DNA from: an uncultured Bacteroides sp.
Lineage (GTDB): Bacteria > Bacteroidota > Bacteroidia > Bacteroidales > Bacteroidaceae
Length of the DNA: 33,231 nucleotides
Reading direction: 5' to 3'
Assembly: GCA_900557355.1 (NCBI GenBank)
Contig: USSR01000006.1
Coordinates: forward strand, 1-33,231
In this document: in pieces, positions 18,743 through 27,150 of the stretch
Layout: the number at the start of each line of letters is the position of its first letter
Position numbering within the stretch: position 1 is the first letter of the stretch
Position numbers and translations under genes: made by a program
Notes under the pieces: model-generated
What the model was told of the DNA's origin: nothing
The model's database searches: none
The model's input: only the letters and a program-made list of their open reading frames with translations

Positions 18743-20104
18743 ATGAATAAAATGAAATCTTTATTCCTTTCATCGCTATTGGTGGTGATGGGTACTTCGG
18801 GATTGGCACAAAATCCAATCATTCAGACAAATTATACGGCTGATCCGGCTCCAATGGTATATAATGATAAAGTATATCTTTATACTACCCATGATGAGGA
18901 TAATTCTACCTGGTTTACGATGAACGACTGGCGATTGTATACGACCAATGATATGGTGAACTGGACGGATCATGGCGCTGTGTTATCATATACTGATTTT
19001 AAATGGGCAAAAGGGGATGCATGGGCTCCACAATGTATTGAGAGAGATGGTAAATTTTATATGTACGTACCCATGATTTCGAATATAAACAATAGAGGTG
19101 CAATTGGTGTGGCGGTAGCTGATAGTCCTTACGGTCCCTTCTATGATCCGCTTGGAAAGCCATTGGTTCAGAGTGAATGGGGAGACATTGATCCGACTGT
19201 TTTTATTGATGATGACGGACAGGCTTATTTGTATTGGGGAAATCCGAATCTGTATTATGTGAAGTTGAATGAGGATATGATTTCTTATAGTGGGGATATT
19301 GTGCGTGTACCTTTGGTAGCAGAATCGTTTGGTAAACGCGAAGGCGATGCCCAGAGAGCCACTCTGTATGAAGAAGGCCCCTGGCTTTATAAGCGGGATA
19401 AGAAGTATTATTTATTCTGGCCGGGAGGTCCGCTACCCGAACATATCGGATATTCTAGCAGTGATAGCCCTACAGGACCGTGGAAATATGGCGGTACGGT
19501 AATGGCTGCCGGAGGCGGATCGTTTACAATCCATCCGGGCGTCATCGACTTCAGAGGTAAGACTTACTATTTTTATCATAACGGAAAGTTGCCCGGTGGT
19601 GGTGGTTTTAACCGTTCGGTATGTGTGGAAGAACTTAAATTCAACAAAGACGGCTCAATTCCTGAGGTGAAAGCGACGGAAGGAATTACCAAAGGGCTTG
19701 CTACCTTGAATCCATACGTAAAGAACGAAGCAGAGACAATCGCTTTCTCCGAAGGTTTCAAATCTTTCAAGAACAATCAGGTGGGTGTTTTTGTGACGGC
19801 AATGAAGGACGGCAGCTATATCCGGGTTCGTGACGTGGACTTTGGAAAAGACGGTGCAACGAAGTTCACTGCCAGACTCGGTACAACACACAATGACCCC
19901 GTACGGCTTGAAGTGCGTCTGGGTGGTGTGGACGGAGAATTGGTGGGAACCATTAAAGTGCCCCGCACAGGTGGCAGTGACCGTTGGGATCTACGAACCA
20001 TTGATATCTCGAAAGTGACCGGAGTGCAAGATCTTTATTTTGTGGTAAAAGGAAGACCATCTACCAATCTTATGTATTTTGATTATTGGATGTTCTCTAA
20101 ATAA
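18743..20104 (+). CDS. GH43 enzyme with C-terminal CBM6
   Basis: A 453-aa exported protein with signal peptide [20 protein letters not shown] through about LAQ. The GH43 propeller (about 25-315) has the base Asp 34 (TADPAPMV), the [12 protein letters not shown] motif (Asp 148/150) and the acid Glu 211 in EEGPWLY. The CBM6-like jelly roll covers about 325-453 ([19 protein letters not shown] to FDYWMFSK) and would bind xylan or arabinoxylan chains. It is the intact paralogue of the broken gene at 15623, with the same domain plan and long shared motifs, so one probably arose from the other by duplication. Beta-xylosidase or arabinofuranosidase activity is likely. 15 bp upstream of the next gene. 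Confidence 0.92.
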   Translation: MNKMKSLFLSSLLVVMGTSGLAQNPIIQTNYTADPAPMVYNDKVYLYTTHDEDNSTWFTMNDWRLYTTNDMVNWTDHGAVLSYTDFKWAKGDAWAPQCIERDGKFYMYVPMISNINNRGAIGVAVADSPYGPFYDPLGKPLVQSEWGDIDPTVFIDDDGQAYLYWGNPNLYYVKLNEDMISYSGDIVRVPLVAESFGKREGDAQRATLYEEGPWLYKRDKKYYLFWPGGPLPEHIGYSSSDSPTGPWKYGGTVMAAGGGSFTIHPGVIDFRGKTYYFYHNGKLPGGGGFNRSVCVEELKFNKDGSIPEVKATEGITKGLATLNPYVKNEAETIAFSEGFKSFKNNQVGVFVTAMKDGSYIRVRDVDFGKDGATKFTARLGTTHNDPVRLEVRLGGVDGELVGTIKVPRTGGSDRWDLRTIDISKVTGVQDLYFVVKGRPSTNLMYFDYWMFSK

Positions 20105-20119
20105 CTTGTACTAAATACT

Positions 20120-22741
20120 ATGAGGAATAAAAGAAAGTATATCAGAACAACAGGAATTATCCTGTTGTTCTGTGCTGTTTTGTTGAATGTGGCATGTACT
20201 TCAAAGCAAAAAGAAAAAGTAGTTATTGAATTGAAGCAGGGATTACTTTCGCTGATACCATTAAATCAGAATGCTGTCCGGGTACAATTTTCCCAACCGG
20301 GTTCGGCGCCTATGGAAGAGCTTATCTATACAGAAAAACTCCCTGTTCCTGAATATGAAGTTACAGAGAATAAGCAATCACTGGTTTTATCTCTGAATGG
20401 AATTTCAGTGGAATTTGACAAAACTACGGAAGTCCTGACTTTTAAAGATACGAATAAGCGTATCATTCTTCAAGAGAAAGTTGGCGGGCGTTTTATGAAG
20501 GCTTCTTCTGTGCAGAATGAACCTACCTATCAGGTGGAACAACGTTTTGTTTCTCCGAAAGATGAATACATATATGGTACAGGCCAGTTTCAGGACGGTT
20601 ATCTCAATATTCGGGGGTTAACACGGCGCTTGACGCAGGTGAATACGCAGATTTCTATTCCTTTTATTCTTTCAAATAAAGGTTATGGGCTGTTGTGGAA
20701 TAACTATGGATTGACAGATTTCAATCCGGCAGATAAATCTGTCGAGTTGACTCCCGTCAATGCTAGTGGAGAGGTTGTTACGGTAAATACCACCGGTACG
20801 AGTGGAAATGTAAGAGAAACCAGACAAACCTATTCGTTTATAGCTTCGGTGGAAGTACCTCGTTCCGGTAATTATTCTTTGTTGTTGGATGTAGGACAGC
20901 GAATGGCACGGAAGCATTATCTGGTTATCGACGGACAAGAGATTGTGGATGTCAATAATTTATGGTTACCTCCTACTACTTCTGCCATTGTGGAGTTGGC
21001 AGCCGGTAGGCACGATATAGAAGTGCAAGGTGAACGCAATGATAAGCCTGTGTTGTATTGGCGTCCTGTTTCAGAAGAGACTGTATTCCGTTCTCCGGTT
21101 GCCCAAATGTTAGATTATACGGTTTTCGCCGGTAATGGAGATGAAGTGATCGCCAGTTATCGGGAACTAACCGGACCTGCCCCCATGATGCCCTTGTGGA
21201 GTTTGGGATATATACATTGCCGGGAGCGTTATAATACTCAGGCAGAATTGCTGGAGAATGCTCGTGAATTCCGGAAACGGAAATTGCCTGTTGATATGAT
21301 TGTACAGGACTGGCAATATTGGGGAAAATATGGTTGGAATGCCATGAAATTTGATGAAGATAGATATCCTGATCCGGGAAGTATGATGAAGGAACTTCAT
21401 GAGATGGATGTGCGTCTGATGATCTCTGTATGGTCTAAAATTGATGCTCAGTCCGAAGTGGGGAAACAAGTCAAGGAAAAGGGATATTACATACCGGGCA
21501 GTGATTGGATTGACTTTTTCAATCCGGATGCGGCGGCTTTCTATTGGCAGAACTTCCGTACCGGATTATTGAAATATGGTATTGATGCCTGGTGGCAGGA
21601 TGCTACTGAACCGGAGAATGATGATTTGCAGAACCGTCGCATCAATCGTGAACAAACTCCGGGAGAGGTTTACCGGAATGTATATCCGATGTATGTCAGC
21701 AAGACAATCTATGAAGGTTTGCGTCAGGATGATCCTGATAGGCGAGCTATGATTTTTACTCGCAGTGGATTTTCAGGAATGCAACGTTATGCAGCCGCCA
21801 CATGGTCGGGAGACGTAGGCAATGACTGGGAAACCTTACGTCGGCAAATCGTAGGGGGATTGGGGCAGATGGCGACAGGTCTGCCTTGGTGGACTTATGA
21901 TGCAGGTGGGTTTTTCCGTCCGGGAGACCAGTATACAAATGCCGGATACCATGAACAGTTGATCCGCTGGATACAGGCAGGAACATTTTTTCCATTGATG
22001 CGTGTACACGGCTATATGAGTAATACAGAGCCGTGGCGATATGGAGAAAAGGTGGAACATATCATCGCCCGGTATCTGGATTTACGTTATAGACTTCTTC
22101 CTTATATCTATTCACAAAATGCTGCGGTTTCATTTAAAGGTTCTACTTTGATGCGTCCGTTGGTGATGGATTTCCCTGAAGACCGTTTTGCACTGGAACA
22201 AAACTATCAGTTTATGTTCGGGCCTTTTATACTGGTGGCTCCGGTGGTAGAAAGCGGTGTTAATCGGATGAAAGTTTATCTTCCGGAATGCTCGGCCGGT
22301 TGGGTTGATTTTTGGAATGGTACATCTCATAAGGGAGGGATATTCACTGATATCGATGTGGATCTTATGAAGACTCCTTTATTTGTGAAAGCGGGTTCTA
22401 TATTGCCGTTGGGATCTCAGAAGCAGTATGCATCTGAGGAGACGGAACAACCGTGGGAAATCCGTATTTATCCGGGGGCTGATGGTTCTTATTCTGTTTA
22501 TGAAGACGAAGGAATCAATTACAATTATGAGAAAGGCCGGTTCAGCACGTTTGATCTGAAGTGGAATGATTTAGATAAAACCCTTACTATCAGTGACAGA
22601 AAAGGTTCGTTTACAGGAATGAAGGAAAGAATGTCTTTCAATATTGTGATTGTAACGCCTGAATCAGGCATTGGAATTTATCAGTCAAAAGTAAACAAGA
22701 GTGTTATCTATGAGGGAAAATCAATCGTGATATCACTGTAG
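20120..22741 (+). CDS. GH31 lipoprotein with PA14 insert, alpha-xylosidase-like
   Basis: An 873-aa protein; the lipobox NVAC places the lipidated Cys near residue 26. An N-terminal beta-sandwich (about 35-225) is interrupted by a PA14-like module at about 230-325 (YSFIASVEVPRSGNYSLLLD ... WRPVSEE). The barrel follows from about 345, with nucleophile Asp 494 in DAWWQDATEPEND and acid/base Asp 565 in WSGDVGNDW, then C-terminal beta domains with PGADGSYSVYEDEGINYNYE. A PA14 insert at this place is known in xyloglucan-type GH31 alpha-xylosidases, where it reaches over the active site and favours longer oligosaccharides. It differs clearly from the shorter GH31 at 13141, so the two probably act on different linkages or lengths. 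Confidence 0.93.
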   Translation: MRNKRKYIRTTGIILLFCAVLLNVACTSKQKEKVVIELKQGLLSLIPLNQNAVRVQFSQPGSAPMEELIYTEKLPVPEYEVTENKQSLVLSLNGISVEFDKTTEVLTFKDTNKRIILQEKVGGRFMKASSVQNEPTYQVEQRFVSPKDEYIYGTGQFQDGYLNIRGLTRRLTQVNTQISIPFILSNKGYGLLWNNYGLTDFNPADKSVELTPVNASGEVVTVNTTGTSGNVRETRQTYSFIASVEVPRSGNYSLLLDVGQRMARKHYLVIDGQEIVDVNNLWLPPTTSAIVELAAGRHDIEVQGERNDKPVLYWRPVSEETVFRSPVAQMLDYTVFAGNGDEVIASYRELTGPAPMMPLWSLGYIHCRERYNTQAELLENAREFRKRKLPVDMIVQDWQYWGKYGWNAMKFDEDRYPDPGSMMKELHEMDVRLMISVWSKIDAQSEVGKQVKEKGYYIPGSDWIDFFNPDAAAFYWQNFRTGLLKYGIDAWWQDATEPENDDLQNRRINREQTPGEVYRNVYPMYVSKTIYEGLRQDDPDRRAMIFTRSGFSGMQRYAAATWSGDVGNDWETLRRQIVGGLGQMATGLPWWTYDAGGFFRPGDQYTNAGYHEQLIRWIQAGTFFPLMRVHGYMSNTEPWRYGEKVEHIIARYLDLRYRLLPYIYSQNAAVSFKGSTLMRPLVMDFPEDRFALEQNYQFMFGPFILVAPVVESGVNRMKVYLPECSAGWVDFWNGTSHKGGIFTDIDVDLMKTPLFVKAGSILPLGSQKQYASEETEQPWEIRIYPGADGSYSVYEDEGINYNYEKGRFSTFDLKWNDLDKTLTISDRKGSFTGMKERMSFNIVIVTPESGIGIYQSKVNKSVIYEGKSIVISL

Positions 22742-22779
22742 TGCTTTCTTGAAATAATGATTTGGAAATATCTTAAAAT

Positions 22780-24813
22780 ATGAAGAATAATATGAAACAG
22801 TTATTGACCTTTGTAGGGTTTGTAATAGCCTCCATAACTACAGGATATGGTCAATCCCATACTGTGTGGCTTGATGATTTGGATCTGACAGCTATGACTC
22901 AAGGTCATGGAGTAGCTATGAAAAATAAATCGGTTGACGGTAAAACCCTGACAATCGGAGGACAAACGTTTGAACGTGGAGTGGGCACCCATGCAGTTAG
23001 TGAGATAGCAATTCAATTGGATGGCAAAGCCGTATCATTTACGGCTCAGGTAGGGCTGGATGATGAGATCATCGAACATAAGACATCTGCCGAGTTTGTT
23101 GTAATAGGAGATGGAGCCAGACTTTGGTCCAGTGGAATTGTAAAGGTGGGAGATGCGCCTAAATTATGTTCGGTTTCACTGGATGGAGTCAAAAGGCTTG
23201 AACTGATTGTTGCTGATGGTGGTGACAGGCCTTATTATGATCATGCTGACTGGGCGGATGCAAAGATTATATCAAAAGGAAAGAAGAGTTTTCCTACACT
23301 TAAATTCATTGCTACGGAACCTTATATACTGACTCCACCTGCTCCCGCGACGCCGAGAATTAATGGGGCTTCTGTGTTTGGAGTGCGTCCCGGTTCACCA
23401 TTCCAATATCAGGTAGCGGCTACAGGCGATCGTCCGATGACATTTATAGCAGAGGGATTGCCGGCAGGGCTGGAGATTCACCCAGAAACGGGTCTGCTTA
23501 CGGGTAAGCTAACCAAAGCCGGTACATTTGAAGTGGTTTTACAGGCAAAAAATGTGAAAGGGACGGCAGAAAGAAAGCTTCGTATTGAGTGTGGTGACAG
23601 GATTGCTCTTACCCCACCGATGGGATGGAACAGTTGGAACTGCTTCGGACACGAAGTCTCGGCTGAAAAAGTGAAGCAAGCAGCAAGAGCTATGGTTGAA
23701 AGTGGTTTAGTGAATTATGGCTGGACTTATATCAATATAGATGATTCATGGCAACATCACAGAGATCCCAACGACCAGACCAGAGGTGGACGGTTGCGTG
23801 ACGATCAAGGTAATATCATACCTAATGCTCAATTTCCTGATATGAAAGGGTTAACGGACTATATACATTCACTTGGACTGAAAGTGGGTATTTATTCTTC
23901 ACCTGGTCCGTGGACTTGTGGAGGTTGCGTAGGCAGTTATGGTTATGAAAAGCAAGATGCTGATATGTATGGTAAATGGGGATTTGATTATTTGAAATAT
24001 GATTGGTGCAGTTACGGGGGAGTTCTTGACCGTGATTTAGATAAGGATCCTTACAGTGTGTCTTCCTTGGCATTTCAAGGGGGTGGGGATTCAATTGCCG
24101 GTAGAAAGCCATTTAAGATTATGGGTGATTATTTACGTAAACAGCCCAGGGACATTGTTTATAACTTGTGCCAGTATGGTATGGGAGATGTTTGGAAATG
24201 GGGAGATGCCGTCGGAGGCCAGTGCTGGCGTACGACTAACGATATCACGGATACTTGGGAAAGTGTAAAAGGTATTGCTCTTTCTCAAGACCGTGCAGCT
24301 GCATGGGCGAAACCTGGTAACTGGAATGATCCGGACATGCTGGTTCTTGGTATTGTAGGTTGGGGAAATCCTCACCAAACCAAGCTTAAACCTGACGAAC
24401 AGTATCTCCATTTCAGTCTTTGGAGTTTATTCTCTGCACCACTTCTGATAGGTTGCGATTTGGAGAAAATGGATGATTTCACCCTAAGTCTGCTGACTAA
24501 CAATGAGGTGATAGCTGTTAATCAGGATCCTTTGGGTAAACAAGCCATATGTGCGTATTCAATAGGAGAATTACGTATTTATGTGAAAGAACTTGAGGAT
24601 GGCGGTAAGGCGGTTGGTTTCTGTAATTTCGACCGAGAAAAGGCTAATATCTCTTTCCGTGATTTTGAAAAACTGAACATTACTGGTAAACAAACTGTGC
24701 GTGACCTTTGGAGACAAAAGGATATAAAAATCTTGGATACAGGACGGAAACCATTGCCTCTCAATGTTCCGGCTCATGGGGTACTTCTTTATAAATTTAC
24801 ACCGGTTCAGTGA
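22780..24813 (+). CDS. GH27 enzyme with N-terminal NPCBM domain (alpha-galactosidase-like)
   Basis: A 677-aa exported protein (signal peptide through about TTGYGQ). Order: NPCBM-type carbohydrate-binding domain at about 27-165 (FERGVGTHAVSEI is its signature), an Ig-like putative domain at about 190-270 (GLPAGLEIHPETGLLTGKL), then the GH27 barrel from TPPMGWNSWNCFGHEVS at about 284, and a C-terminal beta domain. The nucleophile is Asp 408 (FDYLKYDWC) and the acid/base Asp 488 (RTTNDITDTW). The INIDDSW pair of Asp residues used for galactose recognition is present, favouring alpha-galactosidase over beta-L-arabinopyranosidase, although that distinction needs a structural alignment. Met 1 or Met 5 could be the start. 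Operon member. Confidence 0.93.
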   Translation: MKNNMKQLLTFVGFVIASITTGYGQSHTVWLDDLDLTAMTQGHGVAMKNKSVDGKTLTIGGQTFERGVGTHAVSEIAIQLDGKAVSFTAQVGLDDEIIEHKTSAEFVVIGDGARLWSSGIVKVGDAPKLCSVSLDGVKRLELIVADGGDRPYYDHADWADAKIISKGKKSFPTLKFIATEPYILTPPAPATPRINGASVFGVRPGSPFQYQVAATGDRPMTFIAEGLPAGLEIHPETGLLTGKLTKAGTFEVVLQAKNVKGTAERKLRIECGDRIALTPPMGWNSWNCFGHEVSAEKVKQAARAMVESGLVNYGWTYINIDDSWQHHRDPNDQTRGGRLRDDQGNIIPNAQFPDMKGLTDYIHSLGLKVGIYSSPGPWTCGGCVGSYGYEKQDADMYGKWGFDYLKYDWCSYGGVLDRDLDKDPYSVSSLAFQGGGDSIAGRKPFKIMGDYLRKQPRDIVYNLCQYGMGDVWKWGDAVGGQCWRTTNDITDTWESVKGIALSQDRAAAWAKPGNWNDPDMLVLGIVGWGNPHQTKLKPDEQYLHFSLWSLFSAPLLIGCDLEKMDDFTLSLLTNNEVIAVNQDPLGKQAICAYSIGELRIYVKELEDGGKAVGFCNFDREKANISFRDFEKLNITGKQTVRDLWRQKDIKILDTGRKPLPLNVPAHGVLLYKFTPVQ

Positions 24814-24854
24814 GAATATAAAAAATAGAATTACTTACTTAATTGTTTTTGATC

Positions 24855-25940
24855 ATGAGAAACACTCTTTTTATTGTTAGTTTGTATCTGATCTTATCTG
24901 CCTGTGGTGAGAAAAGAAATGAAGTGAAGTTTATTTCGGAAGGTAATCCGATAGTGACGGATAAGTTTACCGCTGATCCGGCACCTATGGTGCATAATGG
25001 TAGACTGTATCTCTATGTGGGTCACGATGAGGCTGAAGAAGGACAGGACTTTAACATAACCGAATGGCTGTGTTATTCAACAAAAGATATGAAAACATGG
25101 ACCGATCATGGCTGTGTGCTGAAACCTACGGATTTCTCGTGGGGAGTTGGAGAAGCATGGGCTTCCCAGGTTGTAGAGAAAGATGGGAAATTCTATTATT
25201 ATACAACGGTGCAGGCTGATGCGCCATATAATAGTAAAGTAGTAGGCGTTGCCGTGTCAGATAGTCCGACGGGACCTTTCATTGATGCTCGGGGTACACC
25301 GCTTATTACAGATGATATGACTCCTAACGGTCCTCGTGGATGGTGGAACGATATCGATCCGACTGTTTTTGTGGATGATGACGGCACACCATGGATGAGC
25401 TGGGGTAATGGTACCTGCTTCTTAGTGAAACTTAAACCCAATATGACAGAACTGGACGGAAACATAGAGATTCTTAAAATGCCGAAATTTGTGGAAGGTC
25501 CATGGATTCATAAACGTGGAAATCTTTACTATCTGACGTATGCATCGATGGGTAAGGGGCGTGAAACCATTAGCTATGCCACGGCACCAAGCATGGATGG
25601 TCCATGGACGTATCGTGGAGTCTTGACAGGAATGGCAGAAAATAGCTTTACCATACATCCGGGAATCATTGAATTCAAGGGACAAAACTATCTGTTCTAT
25701 CATAATGCAATACTTACCATAGATAGTAAATCCGGTACCACAGGGCGTCGAAGCGTGTGCATTGACTACCTGTATTATCTACCCGACGGACGTATGGCGT
25801 ATGTTGAGCAGACCAAAGAAGGCATTACTGTGAAGCCGAAGACTGCTGCCGAAGTAGCTGAGATTGTAAATCCATACACTGATGAAGAAGAGGTTGTGGT
25901 AGAAATAGTGCAGAATGATACAGAATCTCGAAAAAACTGA
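24855..25940 (+). CDS. GH43 lipoprotein (single catalytic domain)
   Basis: A 361-aa protein starting at the ATG MRNTLFIVSLYLILSACGEK; the lipobox LSAC gives lipidation at Cys 17. The four-codon upstream extension starts with TTG and is rejected. The propeller fills the chain: [22 protein letters not shown] (base Asp), NDIDPTVFVDDDGTPWMSWG (pKa Asp), KFVEGPWIHKRGNLYYLTY (acid Glu) and FTIHPGIIEFKGQNYLFYHN. There is no CBM6, unlike its two operon relatives. A short acidic tail (YTDEEEVVVEIVQNDTE) ends the protein. Beta-xylosidase or arabinofuranosidase-type activity at the cell surface or periplasm is likely. Last gene of the operon; it converges on the small lipoprotein gene with a 25-bp gap and no clear terminator. 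Confidence 0.9.
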   Translation: MRNTLFIVSLYLILSACGEKRNEVKFISEGNPIVTDKFTADPAPMVHNGRLYLYVGHDEAEEGQDFNITEWLCYSTKDMKTWTDHGCVLKPTDFSWGVGEAWASQVVEKDGKFYYYTTVQADAPYNSKVVGVAVSDSPTGPFIDARGTPLITDDMTPNGPRGWWNDIDPTVFVDDDGTPWMSWGNGTCFLVKLKPNMTELDGNIEILKMPKFVEGPWIHKRGNLYYLTYASMGKGRETISYATAPSMDGPWTYRGVLTGMAENSFTIHPGIIEFKGQNYLFYHNAILTIDSKSGTTGRRSVCIDYLYYLPDGRMAYVEQTKEGITVKPKTAAEVAEIVNPYTDEEEVVVEIVQNDTESRKN

Positions 25941-25965
25941 AGGTGCTGACTTACACAGATGACTA

Positions 25966-26259
25966 TTAAGGTTTTAGTTCGTTATTGCTTGAATAGATCG
26001 TATCTCTATAGATTGTAACCCTGCGCTCCTGAGTCGAATCGTTCTTGATGGAGGTAACATCCCCACGTGTCGTAAAATAGACATAGTTGCCTCTGTCATA
26101 AAAGCGATATACTTTGCACCCATCGTGCTCAAAGAGATAACTGACCTGATAGGTCGTATTATTCTCCGATTCACCTACCTTTAGCGGAATAGAAGTGTAA
26201 CAAGCTGTAATTCCCATCATTATGAATGAGAGAATTAATAATTTAGTTATTGTTTTCAT
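25966..26259 (-). CDS. Small lipoprotein of unknown function (DUF4884-like)
   Basis: A 97-aa protein with lipobox ITAC (Cys 20) after a standard signal sequence. The mature part, about 77 residues, is beta-rich, with TYQVSYLFEHDGCKVYRFYD and GNYVYFTTRGDVTSIKND. It resembles the small Bacteroides lipoproteins of the DUF4884 type; no function is known. It faces the GH operon tail to tail and is divergent from rubrerythrin. A -7 box TATCTTTG lies at 26295-26288. Confidence 0.75.
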   Translation of the reverse strand: MKTITKLLILSFIMMGITACYTSIPLKVGESENNTTYQVSYLFEHDGCKVYRFYDRGNYVYFTTRGDVTSIKNDSTQERRVTIYRDTIYSSNNELKP

Positions 26260-26287
26260 AGTCGGAAGTATTTATGTTTACCAAATA

Positions 26288-26295
26288 CAAAGATA
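26288..26295 (-). promoter_or_regulatory. -7 box of the small lipoprotein gene
   Basis: TATCTTTG on the minus strand fits TAnnTTTG, 29 bp upstream of the ATG at 26259. No convincing -33 element is visible. Confidence 0.55.
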
Positions 26296-26329
26296 ACGTT
26301 TTTCCCGAATTATATTTCCGGAAATAGAT

Positions 26330-26353
26330 TTTATCTATGCTTTCATAGATAAA
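26330..26353. promoter_or_regulatory. Palindrome in the lipoprotein/rubrerythrin intergenic region
   Basis: TTATCTATG (26331-26339) and CATAGATAA (26344-26352) form a perfect dyad around CTTT, extended by one T-A pair. It lies between two divergent genes, upstream of the candidate rubrerythrin -7 box, and could be an operator. It does not match the PerR box pattern I know. Confidence 0.5.
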
Positions 26354-26393
26354 TACAATGAATAAAAAGTGTGTAAATATCAAACAAAAAACT

Positions 26394-26401
26394 TATTTTT
26401 G
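26394..26401 (+). promoter_or_regulatory. Candidate -7 box of rubrerythrin
   Basis: TATTTTTG fits TAnnTTTG and lies 66 bp upstream of the start codon. No clear -33 box is seen, so confidence is moderate. Confidence 0.45.
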
Positions 26402-26467
26402 TGTTATTAATATGAATGACTAACGACAATTGATACGTAATTTACTAACTAAATAAGAAAAAAGATT

Positions 26468-27046
26468 ATGGCTAAAAGTGTTAAGGGAACTCAGACAGAA
26501 AAGAATCTGTTGACCTCATTTGCAGGAGAATCACAAGCAAGAATGCGTTACACTTATTTTGCAAGTGTAGCAAAGAAGGAAGGTTACGAACAAATTGCTG
26601 CTATTTTTACTGAAACGGCCGACCAGGAAAAGGAACACGCTAAGCGTATGTTCAAGTATCTGGAAGGTGGTATGGTAGAAATTACTGCCAGCTATCCTGC
26701 CGGTGTTATCAGCACTACATTGGATAACCTGAAAGAAGCTGCTGCTGGTGAACATGAAGAATGGTCTCTGGATTATCCTCACTTTGCTGACGTAGCAGAA
26801 AAAGAAGGTTTCTATGAAATTGCTGCTATGTACCGCAACATTTCAATTGCCGAAAAAGGTCATGAAGAAAGATATCTGGCTTTCGTAAATAATATCGAGA
26901 ATGCTACAGTATTCGCTAAGGAAGGCGAAGTAGTATGGCAATGCCGTAACTGTGGTTTCGTCTTTACAGGTAAAGAAGCTCCCGAAGTTTGTCCGGCTTG
27001 CTTGCATCCGCAGGCTTACTTCGAAGTGAAGAAAGAAAACTATTAA
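26468..27046 (+). CDS. rbr: Rubrerythrin
   Basis: A 192-aa cytoplasmic non-haem iron protein that reduces hydrogen peroxide in anaerobes. The N-terminal ferritin-like four-helix domain (1-145) carries the di-iron ligands in FAGESQARMRY, TADQEKEHAKRMF, VAEKEGFYEIAAMYR and IAEKGHEERY. The C-terminal rubredoxin domain has the two Fe(SCys)4 knuckles CRNC and CPAC. Length and motifs are complete. It is monocistronic, with a strong terminator directly after it. A palindrome and a -7 box upstream suggest individual regulation, probably by oxidative stress, as is usual for the family. Confidence 0.97.
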   Translation: MAKSVKGTQTEKNLLTSFAGESQARMRYTYFASVAKKEGYEQIAAIFTETADQEKEHAKRMFKYLEGGMVEITASYPAGVISTTLDNLKEAAAGEHEEWSLDYPHFADVAEKEGFYEIAAMYRNISIAEKGHEERYLAFVNNIENATVFAKEGEVVWQCRNCGFVFTGKEAPEVCPACLHPQAYFEVKKENY

Positions 27047-27070
27047 GAAATTCTTATTTCTATGATAAAG

Positions 27071-27113
27071 AACGCCCGGGTGTTTCGCTTGAAGAAACAT
27101 CCGGGCGTTTTGC
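27071..27113 (+). terminator. Rho-independent terminator after rubrerythrin
   Basis: A 16-bp GC-rich stem, AACGCCCGGGTGTTTC (27071-27086) with GAAACATCCGGGCGTT (27094-27109). It contains one G-U pair and a 7-nt loop, is followed by T residues, and starts 25 bp after the stop codon. The stem can also form on the minus strand, serving nadB from the other side. Confidence 0.88.
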
Positions 27114-27150
27114 ATTACAAGCGTATGCCCTCATAGGGGAGGTCCTTATA

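Noticed and set aside
26330..26353. PerR box for rubrerythrin
   Set aside because: The dyad does not match the TTATAAT-type PerR consensus, so no specific regulator is named.
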